64,000 nt of DNA from positions 131,434 through 195,433 of the forward strand of contig PFGG01000011.1 in the NCBI GenBank assembly GCA_002783405.1, in the 5' to 3' direction. This document shows, piece after piece, positions 51,401 through 59,967 of this stretch. This stretch comes from a bacterium (Candidatus Blackallbacteria) CG13_big_fil_rev_8_21_14_2_50_49_14 (GTDB lineage: Bacteria; Cyanobacteriota; Sericytochromatia; UBA7694). Under the pieces are notes generated by a model, which worked only from the letters and a program-made list of their open reading frames with translations, did not search any database and had not been told where the DNA came from. The position numbers were made by a program, and so were the translations under genes. Each line of letters starts with the position of its first letter. Position 1 is the stretch's first letter.

Positions 51401-52126
51401 TTATTTTTCTGAATCACTCTTTCCAAAGATAAAAGAATTGGCAAGATACCAGGATTCAAAGGTGCCGGCATCCGTCCACCAGCCGGAGAGTAAGTCGTGG
51501 GACAAGCATCCCAACTTAAGATAAGCCGCATTGACTTCGCTGATTTCCAATTCATTGCGTGCCGAGGGTTTGAGTGAACGTATAAAATCAAAAACCTGGA
51601 CATCATAGCCATAGACTCCTGTCACAGCGTAGTCAGAAGGCGGAGTTTCTGGTTTTTCAAGAATCGCGGTTATTTTTCCATCAGCAAAAGCAGCGACGCC
51701 ATAACGGCTCGGATCGGGCACCTGTTTGAGTAAAATCCGGGCCCCTGACTTTTGCTGACGATAGGCCTCGACAAAGGAAATCAAGGGCTGCTCAAAAATA
51801 TTATCTCCCAGTATGACCACCATCTGATCTCCGGCAACAAAATCCTCTGCCAAAGCCAAAGCCTGGGCAATGCCACCCGCCTGATCCTGAACCCGATAGG
51901 TAAAGCGCGAGGCAAAATCCTGACCACTGCCCAGAAGGCTGACCACGGCTCCCATATGTTCGAGCCCTGTGACAATCAGGATTTCATGAATTCCCGCTTC
52001 AATTAACTTGCGCAAAGGGTGAAAGATCATGGGTTCACGCCCCACAGGCAATAAATGCTTATTGGTCACTTTCGTGAGGGGATAGAGTCGGGAACCTGTC
52101 CCCCCGGCGAGCAAGATGCCTTTCAC
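51401..52126 (-). CDS. Sugar-phosphate nucleotidyltransferase (RmlA-like)
   Basis: GTG at 52126 overlaps the stop of the upstream gene (GTGA) and gives 241 residues. It has the signature G-I-L-L-A-G-G-T-G-S-R-L-Y-P-L-T, N-K-H-L-L-P-V and L-G-D-N-I-F of glucose-1-phosphate thymidylyltransferases. It would make an NDP-sugar for polysaccharide or glycan synthesis. Being last in an operon with an M16 peptidase and an FAD reductase is unusual. An upstream extension of 14 residues was rejected for lack of family similarity. Confidence 0.9.
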   Translation of the reverse strand: MKGILLAGGTGSRLYPLTKVTNKHLLPVGREPMIFHPLRKLIEAGIHEILIVTGLEHMGAVVSLLGSGQDFASRFTYRVQDQAGGIAQALALAEDFVAGDQMVVILGDNIFEQPLISFVEAYRQQKSGARILLKQVPDPSRYGVAAFADGKITAILEKPETPPSDYAVTGVYGYDVQVFDFIRSLKPSARNELEISEVNAAYLKLGCLSHDLLSGWWTDAGTFESWYLANSFIFGKSDSEK

Positions 52127-53415
52127 TGCTTGAGATGCTCCTGGATCTGATGCAGATGATCTTCCCATTGGACATATTCAAGCGGTGTTTCAGGATAGGC
52201 TTTGAAATGATTGAATAAATCATGGGCCCAATGCAGTTTATTGTTAAAGCGCAACAAAAGCCCTGGATTGGCGGCTCCCCGCAGCCCTTTCTGAAGTTTC
52301 TGCATGGGGCTGAAATCTAAGAGTTTCCCCCCCAGAGAAGAGCGAATATCATCCGCCGTAACAATATCTTTTTCAAAGGCAAATTCCATATTAGCGGAAG
52401 TTTCATTCATCAAAATCATGCGCATGGCATCCTGGTAGGCCAATTGTGCGCCCACTTCGCGCTGGTAACGCAGATTGTACTCCCAGAGGCGATCTTGACT
52501 GTAACGCTTTTCACTCAAAACCTCATGGGCCACATCGGCTAAAATACGCGCTCCCTTCAAGCCTGCAGAAATCCCACCGCCGCGCACTGAATTGATCATA
52601 AAAGCAGCGTCTCCCACGGCGGCAAAACCAGGCGCCACCATATTGGTGAGCGGATAGCGCACGGGCACACGGCCCATCGCTTCTGCAGTGACCTCGCCAA
52701 TTTTCCAGTCAAAGGTTTGAATCGCGTGGTTCAGACGGGCTTCAGCCTCTTCTTTTTCAAGCCAATAGGAAAGCCCCAAGCCGATATCATTGGGTGAGCG
52801 CCAGACATAGCCCCCTTCAACAGCAAAGTAAATATGCAATTCATTGGCAGGCAAACCTGTTTCACAGAGCCGACGATAAGCCAAACCATAATCTGTTTCA
52901 AGCGTTAAAGGGTGATGTGAAAGTGCAAGTCCACCAGCCTTCAGTTGCAAACCCAAAACCTGGGCTGTACCCGATGCATCGATCACCAGGGGAGCATGGA
53001 AACGCTGGCCGTCCTCCGTTTGCACCCCGACGACTGCGCCATTTTCAATCAAAGGCGCTTTGACCTTGGCCTGTACAAATTTCAAAGCGTGTTCTTTGCC
53101 TTGGGCCAAGAGGCGCTGCAAAAGCAGATACCCATTCACCAAGAGCGAAGAAAAATCAATCGGTTTCTTGATCCGGCCTGAAGGAGAATAGGCATAAAAC
53201 TGATCCAGCAGGTGCAAAAGTTCATCCCCTTGGGGCCGCGCAATGCCTGTTTTAGAAAAAGTATCGACATCGAGCATGATGCTGGTATAGGGTTTTCCCA
53301 ATTCAGATTCCGGACGGGAATCCAACAAGAGCACATTCCAGCCTGAACGGGCCAGTTCAGCGGCACAGAAAACGCCACTGAAACCCGCGCCGGTGATAAT
53401 TAAATCAACCTTCAT
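52123..53415 (-). CDS. FAD-dependent oxidoreductase, geranylgeranyl-reductase-like
   Basis: The ATG at 53415 gives 430 residues; the TTG at 53424 is too close to AAAGGA. The N-terminal dinucleotide-binding motif is G-A-G-F-S-G, and V-G-D-A-A-F-M-I-N with R-G-G-G-I-S-A-G is the second FAD motif of the FixC/geranylgeranyl reductase and halogenase-like group. Substrates in this group are isoprenoids, electron carriers or aromatic compounds. The start overlaps the M16 gene by 11 bases, and its end overlaps the nucleotidyltransferase gene by 4. Confidence 0.85.
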   Translation of the reverse strand: MKVDLIITGAGFSGVFCAAELARSGWNVLLLDSRPESELGKPYTSIMLDVDTFSKTGIARPQGDELLHLLDQFYAYSPSGRIKKPIDFSSLLVNGYLLLQRLLAQGKEHALKFVQAKVKAPLIENGAVVGVQTEDGQRFHAPLVIDASGTAQVLGLQLKAGGLALSHHPLTLETDYGLAYRRLCETGLPANELHIYFAVEGGYVWRSPNDIGLGLSYWLEKEEAEARLNHAIQTFDWKIGEVTAEAMGRVPVRYPLTNMVAPGFAAVGDAAFMINSVRGGGISAGLKGARILADVAHEVLSEKRYSQDRLWEYNLRYQREVGAQLAYQDAMRMILMNETSANMEFAFEKDIVTADDIRSSLGGKLLDFSPMQKLQKGLRGAANPGLLLRFNNKLHWAHDLFNHFKAYPETPLEYVQWEDHLHQIQEHLKQ

Positions 53416-56110
53416 GGTTTTCAAATTCCTTTATCCAAGATTTTAATCGGGCATCGGCACCGGCCACGACCAGGGTCATCGCTTCTGGGTGTAAATGCCT
53501 GCAGGCAGCCGATTGTACAGCTTCGGGCGTAAGCGCTTCCAAGTGCTGCCAATGCTGCTGAAGATGATTTTCTGGCCACTGGTAGATCTCACGCTGCAAA
53601 AGAAAGCCTACTCTTTGATCATTGGTTTCAAAGCGAAAGGGCAAACGCCCGCTGAGATAGGTTCTGGCCTGATCCAATTCATGCTGGGTAATTCCAGCCT
53701 GTTGCAGCTTATCAATTTCTTCAAACATGGCACGAATCCCAGGTTTCACGCCTTCAGAACGTGTTTCCATCCAGGCCATAAACACACCTGGGTAAAGGCC
53801 CGCACTGCCCGTGATAGAGGAGCCCGTACTGTAGGCCAATCCTTCCTGCTCACGCAAACGGGCAGGCAAACGGGAGGTAAAACCAGGGCCTGCGCCTAAA
53901 ACCAAATCCAGTACCTGGAGTGCTGCATAATCAGGGTGGGTGCGCGCAATTCCCAAATGTCCCAAATAAACCTGACATTGTTCTTTGCCCTTGAGCTTGA
54001 TCTGGCGCACTTTGCGCTCAGTTTGTAAGCGGGGCAGGGTCGGCACAACAAAGTTGCCACTCGCCATTTGCCAATCAGACCAGATACTTTCAAGACTGGC
54101 CAAGGCTTGGGTCGCAGAAACCGCACCCGAAAGCGCCAAAGTAGCTCCCTGAGAACCATACCAGTTGCGGTAAAACGCCTGAAGATCGTTTAACCCCAAA
54201 GGAGAGACCGTTTCACTTAAACCCGTTTCCGGCCAGGCCGCAGGGAAAGCGCCATAGACCTGTCGGTAAAATTCGCGACTGGCACGGTAAGAGGCCTGCT
54301 CTTCATAGGCTTCGAGATCTGTTAAAATCAGGCGCTTTTCACGTTCCAGCTCAATCTGAGCGAAGGCTGGAGAGGTCATAATTTCATGCAAAAGCAACAA
54401 GGCCGGTTCGAGATACTCCGCCAGGATTTCAAGCCCCAGAAAAGTGCCACTGAGGCCTGTCACAATACTCAAGCTTCCTCCCATCGATTCCAAATAGCGA
54501 TGCAAAGCCAAACCCGGCCTTTGCAAAGTGCCTTTGATTAAAACGGCAGCGGTTAAATTGGCAAGACCCTGTTGCCCCAAGGGGTCGTGCAAACTGCCGG
54601 AAGGAATAAAAATTTCAAGCGAGAGCGTGGGAATGCGGCGGTTTTCGTGAACCAGCAAGGTCATGCCATTTGGCAAGACACGCTTTTCAGCCTCTAAAAC
54701 CGGGAACCACAAATGCGGTTTGGGCAATTCATGCTGCGTAAAGGACTGAATCCGTGAGGCCTGGGGACGGGTATGCAAGCGTTCAGAAATACCCCCTGAG
54801 CCAGAATAGGCCCCCTCAGGGGATTCTTCCAACGCTGCCTCAGGATCTTCAGGCAAAAGCCAGCCAACAGTACGCTTTTCGGGTGCCAAAAGTTCTTTGG
54901 CAACGCGGGTAATATCCTGGAATTGAACCGCCTGTATGCGCTCAACATAGTCCAGCATAAAGCGCCAATCCGCCAAAGAATCCAGCTCCCCCAAAAGTTC
55001 AGCCTGATCTTCAGTGGTTTCCTGGCTCAAATGAAAATCGGTGAGAATTTGATTGCGCGCCTTGAGCAAGTGAGCGGGGTCCCAGTCCCCTGCCTGGATT
55101 TTAGCCAAAACCTCCCAAAGTGCGGCTTCTGTAGCCTCAAGCGGTACAGCACTGAGACCATCGACCAAGATCCAAAAAAGATAGGGTTGGGCAGTTTCAA
55201 AACCAGAGGCATCGACATCGCTGGCAACTTGGCGGTCTTCCACCAATTCCTGATACAGAAGGGAGCTCATGCCCTCAGCCAGAATATATTGTAAAAGGGT
55301 TAAAGGATAATAATCGGGGTGGGTCAGCCCCGGGGCTGGCCACGCCACTGCCAAACGGGGGAGCGTTACTTCAGCTTTTCTCAGCAGGATGCGTTTTTCA
55401 GCTTGGGGCTGGGGCTCTTGGATTCGCATACGCAAGGGCAAAGTACCCGCTTTTAAAGGTTCAAAATAATGACGTACCCGTTCAAGCGCCACTTCAGGCT
55501 GAATATCCCCAACAATCACCAAGGTCGCATTGTTCGGAGTGTACCAATCCTGGTAATAGCGGCGTAAATCCTCAGAGCGCATTTCACGGATATCCTGCTC
55601 ACTGCCCAAGACCGGGTATCGGTAGGGATGCTGGCTCAAAGCGGCTGCTGTGACAGCCTCCCACAGGTTTTCCTCAGCATCGTCTTGAGAGGTTCGCCAT
55701 TCTTCAAGAATCACCTGACGCTCGGCTTCAATTTCTTCGGATTCCAAAAGGCAATTGCGCATGCGATCCGCTTCTATTTCAAGCGCAATTTCCCAGCGAT
55801 CGGAGGCAAAATTAAAATAATAGGCTGTATTGTCGAGCCAGGTATAGGCATTGTTTTCACCACCGCCAGAAAGAGTGCGGCGATCAATCTCTCCCCGTGG
55901 AAAAGCAAGGGTGCCCTTAAACAACATATGTTCAAGGAAATGGGAAATGCCTCCCGAATAACTTGTTTCATTGCCCGAACCGGTATGGTACCAGAGCATG
56001 ACAGTCACCACAGGCAAAGCAGAGTCCTGTTTGATGAGAACCCGCAAACCATTGGGGAGAATCGTTTCCTGCACTGCCGTTGAAGAAGCTAAATTTGACT
56101 GTTCTGACAT
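53405..56110 (-). CDS. M16 zinc peptidase with active and inactive halves fused
   Basis: ATG at 56110 gives 901 residues. The N-terminal half has the inverted zinc motif H57-F-L-E60-H61 in G-I-S-H-F-L-E-H-M-L-F-K-G. The second half (from about residue 465) repeats the fold (VLPNGMTLLVHENRRIPTLS), but the motif has decayed to G-L-A-N-L-T-A-A-V-L-I-K-G. This is the pitrilysin/PqqL arrangement in one chain: an active half and a substrate-clamp half. There is no signal peptide. It begins the operon of three overlapping genes; a TATACT hexamer lies 7 bases before its ATG. Confidence 0.94.
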   Translation of the reverse strand: MSEQSNLASSTAVQETILPNGLRVLIKQDSALPVVTVMLWYHTGSGNETSYSGGISHFLEHMLFKGTLAFPRGEIDRRTLSGGGENNAYTWLDNTAYYFNFASDRWEIALEIEADRMRNCLLESEEIEAERQVILEEWRTSQDDAEENLWEAVTAAALSQHPYRYPVLGSEQDIREMRSEDLRRYYQDWYTPNNATLVIVGDIQPEVALERVRHYFEPLKAGTLPLRMRIQEPQPQAEKRILLRKAEVTLPRLAVAWPAPGLTHPDYYPLTLLQYILAEGMSSLLYQELVEDRQVASDVDASGFETAQPYLFWILVDGLSAVPLEATEAALWEVLAKIQAGDWDPAHLLKARNQILTDFHLSQETTEDQAELLGELDSLADWRFMLDYVERIQAVQFQDITRVAKELLAPEKRTVGWLLPEDPEAALEESPEGAYSGSGGISERLHTRPQASRIQSFTQHELPKPHLWFPVLEAEKRVLPNGMTLLVHENRRIPTLSLEIFIPSGSLHDPLGQQGLANLTAAVLIKGTLQRPGLALHRYLESMGGSLSIVTGLSGTFLGLEILAEYLEPALLLLHEIMTSPAFAQIELEREKRLILTDLEAYEEQASYRASREFYRQVYGAFPAAWPETGLSETVSPLGLNDLQAFYRNWYGSQGATLALSGAVSATQALASLESIWSDWQMASGNFVVPTLPRLQTERKVRQIKLKGKEQCQVYLGHLGIARTHPDYAALQVLDLVLGAGPGFTSRLPARLREQEGLAYSTGSSITGSAGLYPGVFMAWMETRSEGVKPGIRAMFEEIDKLQQAGITQHELDQARTYLSGRLPFRFETNDQRVGFLLQREIYQWPENHLQQHWQHLEALTPEAVQSAACRHLHPEAMTLVVAGADARLKSWIKEFENHEG

Positions 56111-56117
56111 AAAGCAC

Positions 56118-56123
56118 AGTATA
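56118..56123 (-). promoter_or_regulatory. -10-like hexamer, possibly shared by both strands
   Basis: TATACT on the minus strand ends 7 bases before the M16 ATG, with no Shine-Dalgarno. On the plus strand TATACC (56120-56125) overlaps it, 19 bases after TTGACT, so the site may drive transcription in both directions. Confidence 0.5.
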
Positions 56124-56125
56124 CC

Positions 56126-56265
56126 TTGAGAAAGCACTTTCAGCCTGTGATAAGACCCGTCTGTAAGTTGCTTGTAAGCAAAGCCCCCTAAACTTATCAA
56201 ATAGGTTAATCAGAAAAGGTCCGCGAGCACTTTTTGGAGCCGGCAAATTGCCGGCTTTTTTCTTG
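56126..56265 (+). ncRNA. Candidate small RNA ending at a strong terminator
   Basis: The plus strand between the M16 gene and the next lipoprotein has no reading frame but ends in a strong intrinsic terminator. Upstream, TGATAAG (56148-56154) pairs with CTTATCA (56193-56199) and encloses a TTGCT/AGCAA hairpin (56168-56181). The putative promoter is TTGACT, 19 bases, TATACC (56095-56125). A free-standing RNA or an attenuated leader are both possible. Confidence 0.35.
56237..56265 (+). terminator. Rho-independent terminator with no upstream plus-strand gene
   Basis: GCCGGC (56239-56244) and GCCGGC (56250-56255), extended by A-U pairs, are followed by a run of T. No plus-strand gene precedes it for more than 7 kb. 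Confidence 0.85.
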
Positions 56266-56280
56266 TTTGCCCCCAATAGA

Positions 56281-56289
56281 TGCTATTCT
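56281..56289 (+). promoter_or_regulatory. Extended -10 promoter of the small lipoprotein gene
   Basis: TGCTATTCT is an extended -10 sequence lying between the upstream terminator and the ATG at 56334, so the gene would have its own promoter. Confidence 0.5.
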
Positions 56290-56333
56290 GTTTAGGTTGA
56301 CAAAAGTCAAAAATAATCAAGAAAGAAATTCAA

Positions 56334-56741
56334 ATGAGCAAAAGAATTTATACACTCTCTCTTCTTCTTGGCATCTTCAGTTTATGCGCCTGTAGTCCCC
56401 CCACCAACAGTGCCGCCCCAAGTGCCTCCCCACAATCTTCTGCAAGCCCCTCACCGGCAGCAAGCGCATCTCCGACAGCAAATGCCTCAGCAAACCCCAC
56501 CACAGCTCCCGTCGTGACCACAGGCAAAGCCACACTCGAGGGAATGAAAGCTGCTTCAGCCTGTTTAAAAGCCAGCGGCGCAACAGGGGCCTCCCTGGCA
56601 TCCGGTATCGATGCGCGCATTGCGATTGCTGAACAAATGATTAAAAACGGCACGCCTGAATTTGCCCAAGGCCAATTGGATCTGGCCTATAGCATGGGCA
56701 ATGATTTAGAAAAGCAATATGGCTTAGACTGCATCAAATAA
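56334..56741 (+). CDS. Small lipoprotein of unknown function
   Basis: The 135-residue protein has a signal sequence with lipobox L-C-A-C near residue 20 and a Ser/Ala/Pro-rich linker of about 45 residues. A compact helical domain follows (ATLEGMKAASACLKASGATG to the end). Two Cys in that domain (S-A-C-L and L-D-C-I-K) may form a disulfide. The family is not recognised. It stands alone and is convergent with the gene at 56743, whose stop is 1 base away. Confidence 0.7.
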   Translation: MSKRIYTLSLLLGIFSLCACSPPTNSAAPSASPQSSASPSPAASASPTANASANPTTAPVVTTGKATLEGMKAASACLKASGATGASLASGIDARIAIAEQMIKNGTPEFAQGQLDLAYSMGNDLEKQYGLDCIK

Positions 56742-56742
56742 T

Positions 56743-57186
56743 TTAAGCGGGCTTGCTGCGAACCACCGTCCAGGCCAGCCCGCCAAAAAGTGTAAAGGCC
56801 GCCAGGAGAAAAATCAGAATGCCCAGGAGGGGGAATTGACCATAGCGCACAGAAAGCTGTTTGGTAATGGTTAAATCCTTCTCTTTGCTGCCTGGAATCG
56901 TGGCCTTTAAAATGGTCACCCCGGCATCGGCAGGGGTCCAGGTCAGATAGCCATTTGGGTCGGGGTGCCCCAGCTCCTGGGTATGCGAAACCATACTGTT
57001 TGGACGGTAGGTGACTGAAAATTGAAACTCTTCCAAACGCTGCCAGGTGGCATGGCTGACAAATATTTGAACAGGCTGCCCTTTCATCGGGAATTCTGTT
57101 TCAACGCCAATACCGGGTTTTTCTGGGGTGGCCCAAGCCATCAGCGGCAATAAACAAAAGAGCAAAAAGAGGAATATACGTTTCAT
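56743..57186 (-). CDS. Small exported membrane-anchored protein coupled to the NSS transporter
   Basis: The 147-residue protein has a signal peptide (LFLLFCLLPLMAWA), an immunoglobulin-like beta domain (FSVTYRPNSMVSHTQELG, then Y-L-T-W-T-P-A-D-A-G) and one C-terminal membrane span. The domain would face the periplasm. Its ATG overlaps the stop of the transporter gene (ATGA), so it is translated in step with it. An accessory subunit of the transporter is an inference from this coupling; some NSS transporters have a small partner. The family is not recognised. Confidence 0.72.
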   Translation of the reverse strand: MKRIFLFLLFCLLPLMAWATPEKPGIGVETEFPMKGQPVQIFVSHATWQRLEEFQFSVTYRPNSMVSHTQELGHPDPNGYLTWTPADAGVTILKATIPGSKEKDLTITKQLSVRYGQFPLLGILIFLLAAFTLFGGLAWTVVRSKPA

Positions 57187-58739
57187 TGGGCAAGCTCCTC
57201 CTCATGGCTGTGGGGGTGGTGATAATCGCGTGCAAAGGTCAAAAGCAAAGCCAAAAGAATGCCTCCCAAGGCAAAGACAGCGAAACAGACCCAGGGCAAC
57301 CAGGGTTGCAACCCCACAATTGTGAAGTCATGCCCGTAAATGCCCTTCAGTTCCTGCCAGGCCGAACTGCCAATGATAAAGAGCAGTACAGCGGGAATCA
57401 CCCACTTAATCAAGATATCAAAGAAAGGGGGCAAAGGAATTTTTGCGTGCTGGTTGATATGGGCACGTAATTTATCAGCCCCGAAAAACCAGCCCACCAG
57501 AATACACTCCATCAGCCCGCCAATCAACAGCCCATAACCAAAAGCCCAGTGATCAACCAGGTCAATCAGGGTAAGACCCAGGGTTCCATTGCTCGCCAGA
57601 CCGGGATCTACCACCAGGGGCAGGGCAAAGGCCACACTGCCGAGGCAGCCCGCTGTCGCAAAAACACCCACCAAAGCGCGGCGGCTGGATTCAAACTTAT
57701 CGATCAAAGCAGAGGCCAAGCCTTCTACCAAAGAAACACTCGAAGTAATCCCAGCCAAAAGCAGCAGCACAAAAAACAGCACGCCAAAGGCCTGTACCAT
57801 CAGACTGCCACCCGGCATGCGGGCGATGCCTTCGGGAATCACAAAAAACGTCATGCTCAGGGTGCTGGCTTTCGGTACAATCGAAAAACTGAAAAGCATG
57901 GTAAAGATGGCAATCCCCGCTATAAACTCAAAGCCACAGTTCATAAAGCTGATAATCAAGGGGTTGGAAACCTGATCGGCATCCTTGGGCAAATAACTGG
58001 CATAGGCGGTCATAATACCAAAACCCAGTGAAAGCGTAAAAAAGATCTGGCTGAAGGCCCCTTTCCAGACTTCAATATTGCTCATGACTTCAAAATTAGG
58101 CGTAAACAGAAGATAGAGACCTTCCAAACCATTGGGAAGGGTAATGCCACGCAGAATCAAAAGCCCCATAAACACCCACATCAAAGGTAAAAAGATCTTA
58201 TTGACCCATTCAATGGTTTGCACCCCGCGAGAAATCACAAAGAGATTGGCCGCCCAGATAATCACCACAAACAAGACGGTTGACCACTGCGAGATCATTT
58301 CAAAGAAATAGCCCGTAGGATTGGGCAAGGTTCCGATCTCTTTGAAGGCCGTTAAATGCTGCTCAGGTTGCCAAAGAGGCCCCAAGGCCCCCAACAGCAT
58401 GCCCAAACACCAGGCCAGAATCGTAATATAGTACATCGTAATCAAGGTCGCACTGAGCAGGGAAAACCAGCCCCAGAACTCGCCAAACCGCCCGGCTATC
58501 CGATGCAGCGAAGGGGGAAATGCCCGACGGGTCATACTGCCCAGGCCCAGCTCCAAAACCATCACGGGAATGCCAACGCAAAAAAGCGCAATCAAATAGG
58601 GCAGATAAAATGCGCCAGCCCCATATTTATAGGCATTGGCGCCAAAAAAAACAATATTGCCCAGACCAATAGCGGATCCGGCTGCAGCCATGATAAACCC
58701 CAAGCGGGATTGCCACTGTCCACGTTCTGTTGCTGCCAT
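57183..58739 (-). CDS. Sodium-dependent amino-acid transporter (NSS/SNF family)
   Basis: ATG at 58739 with GAGG upstream gives 518 residues and 12 membrane helices. The first helix has the sodium- and substrate-binding pattern A-A-A-G-S-A-I-G-L-G-N-I (LeuT helix 1), and later helices have F-S-Q-I-F-F-T-L-S-L-G-F-G (helix 6). Family members import amino acids or related amines with sodium. The substrate is not predictable here. It is the first of a two-gene unit with the small anchored protein, and divergent from the sigma factor gene. Confidence 0.93.
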   Translation of the reverse strand: MAATERGQWQSRLGFIMAAAGSAIGLGNIVFFGANAYKYGAGAFYLPYLIALFCVGIPVMVLELGLGSMTRRAFPPSLHRIAGRFGEFWGWFSLLSATLITMYYITILAWCLGMLLGALGPLWQPEQHLTAFKEIGTLPNPTGYFFEMISQWSTVLFVVIIWAANLFVISRGVQTIEWVNKIFLPLMWVFMGLLILRGITLPNGLEGLYLLFTPNFEVMSNIEVWKGAFSQIFFTLSLGFGIMTAYASYLPKDADQVSNPLIISFMNCGFEFIAGIAIFTMLFSFSIVPKASTLSMTFFVIPEGIARMPGGSLMVQAFGVLFFVLLLLAGITSSVSLVEGLASALIDKFESSRRALVGVFATAGCLGSVAFALPLVVDPGLASNGTLGLTLIDLVDHWAFGYGLLIGGLMECILVGWFFGADKLRAHINQHAKIPLPPFFDILIKWVIPAVLLFIIGSSAWQELKGIYGHDFTIVGLQPWLPWVCFAVFALGGILLALLLTFARDYHHPHSHEEELAQ

Positions 58740-58832
58740 GCAATACCTCATCCTCATGCTTTTCAGAAACGTATTGTACCGCAAGGTCGACCCAGCCCCA
58801 AAACCTCATCACTCCCAGTCTTTGATATGCTC

Positions 58833-58841
58833 TGGTACAAT
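58833..58841 (+). promoter_or_regulatory. Extended -10 promoter of the sigma factor gene
   Basis: TGGTACAAT is an extended -10 motif, about 100 bases before the sigma ATG. The nearest TTGATA is only 8 bases away, so no canonical -35 is proposed. Confidence 0.5.
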
Positions 58842-58939
58842 AGAGCATCTGCCTTCTCTGAGCAGTCTCCTCAAACCCTGAGTGTTTCAGGATCTGAGGG
58901 GGAATGTTTCCCAAAGCTGCAGGTTGATCCGAAATAGGT

Positions 58940-59677
58940 ATGTCAGAAAACGCAAAATCCCAAGCCACGGGAACGCCCACCACTCCGGATGAGGCCGTCT
59001 CCAGTTATGGCTATCTGGTGCAACGTATCGCCCACAGTCTGGCACGTCGCACCCATGATCCTGTTGAAGATCTAATTCAGGTGGGCATGATCGGCTTGCT
59101 TGAAGCCCATAAGCGTTATGATCCAACACAGCCCGCTTCCTACAAAACCTATGCCACCCACTTTATTACTGGGCATATTCGCCATTATTTGCGCGATCGG
59201 CAACAACTGCTCAAGGGCCCCAGGGCGCTTCAGGAACTGGCCTATCGGCTCAGCAATATTGAAAAACAATTGCAACAGGAACTCAACCGTGAACCCTCCC
59301 TGCTCGAAATCGCAGAACGTCTGGATGTACCGATTGAAAGTGCAGAAGAAGCCCGCACCTTTGAAAGACGCTCACGCATGGTCTGGCTGGATCAGGAAAG
59401 CCAGGATGAAAACCAAGAGAGACGCTCGCTCCTGGACTCTCTTAGCAGTGATGATGGCAGCCAGCAAAGCAAAATGGACACCCGCTTGTATATTCTTGAA
59501 GGCATCAGTCAACTTGAAGAATTGGATCAGCAGTTGCTCAGATTGCGCTATTTTGAAGACTTAACCCAAGCCATCATTGCCGAACAAATGGACATGTCTC
59601 AGATGGAAGTCTGCCGCAAACTCAAACAAGCAGAAAAAAGGTTGCGTAAAATCCTCTATGAATTTATAGAAGATTGA
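58940..59677 (+). CDS. Alternative sigma factor, sigma-70 family group 3 (SigB/SigF type)
   Basis: The 245-residue protein contains region 2 (DPVEDLIQVGMIGLLEAHKR, then T-Y-A-T-H-F-I-T-G-H-I-R-H-Y-L-R-D), region 3 (REPSLLEIAERLDVPIESAE) and region 4 (L-R-Y-F-E-D-L-T-Q-A-I-I-A-E-Q-M). The length and the I-R-H-Y-L-R-D motif are typical of the SigB/F/G stress and sporulation-like group. No anti-sigma or anti-anti-sigma gene is adjacent. It ends 20 bases from the convergent yggT. Confidence 0.93.
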   Translation: MSENAKSQATGTPTTPDEAVSSYGYLVQRIAHSLARRTHDPVEDLIQVGMIGLLEAHKRYDPTQPASYKTYATHFITGHIRHYLRDRQQLLKGPRALQELAYRLSNIEKQLQQELNREPSLLEIAERLDVPIESAEEARTFERRSRMVWLDQESQDENQERRSLLDSLSSDDGSQQSKMDTRLYILEGISQLEELDQQLLRLRYFEDLTQAIIAEQMDMSQMEVCRKLKQAEKRLRKILYEFIED

Positions 59678-59697
59678 GTGGATAGAAGATGGGGTGT

Positions 59698-59967
59698 TTA
59701 AGCCAGATTGCTAATCAGGTTAACTACCAACCTGAAAATAATATCCATAAACAGCATCAATAAAAGCGGTGAGAAATCAATGCCAATTCGAGTAGAGGGC
59801 AAAATCGAACGGAAAGGTGCAAGCAGAGGCTCTGTCACCCCATACACAAAACGAATGATCGGATGGCGAAGATCCACCTGAGGTAGAAAAGAGATGACCA
59901 TACGGGCCACAATTAACAGAAAGACTAAGCCTCTGATACCATCCAGAATTTGCAAAATCACAATCAT
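59698..59967 (-). CDS. yggT: YggT family membrane protein
   Basis: The 89-residue protein has two membrane helices and the family pattern P-I-I-R-F-V-Y-G-V-T-E-P-L-L-A-P-F-R-S, followed by a loop I-G-I-D-F-S-P-L. YggT/YlmG proteins are found beside cell-division genes and are implicated in nucleoid and plastid distribution in relatives of Cyanobacteria. It overlaps proC by 4 bases and is last in the sepF-proC-yggT operon. Confidence 0.94.
   Translation of the reverse strand: MIVILQILDGIRGLVFLLIVARMVISFLPQVDLRHPIIRFVYGVTEPLLAPFRSILPSTRIGIDFSPLLLMLFMDIIFRLVVNLISNLA

Noticed and set aside
57549-58937. Long open frames opposite the NSS transporter
   Set aside because: Their products are rich in His, Gln, Asn and Lys, as expected for the antisense of hydrophobic membrane-protein codons.
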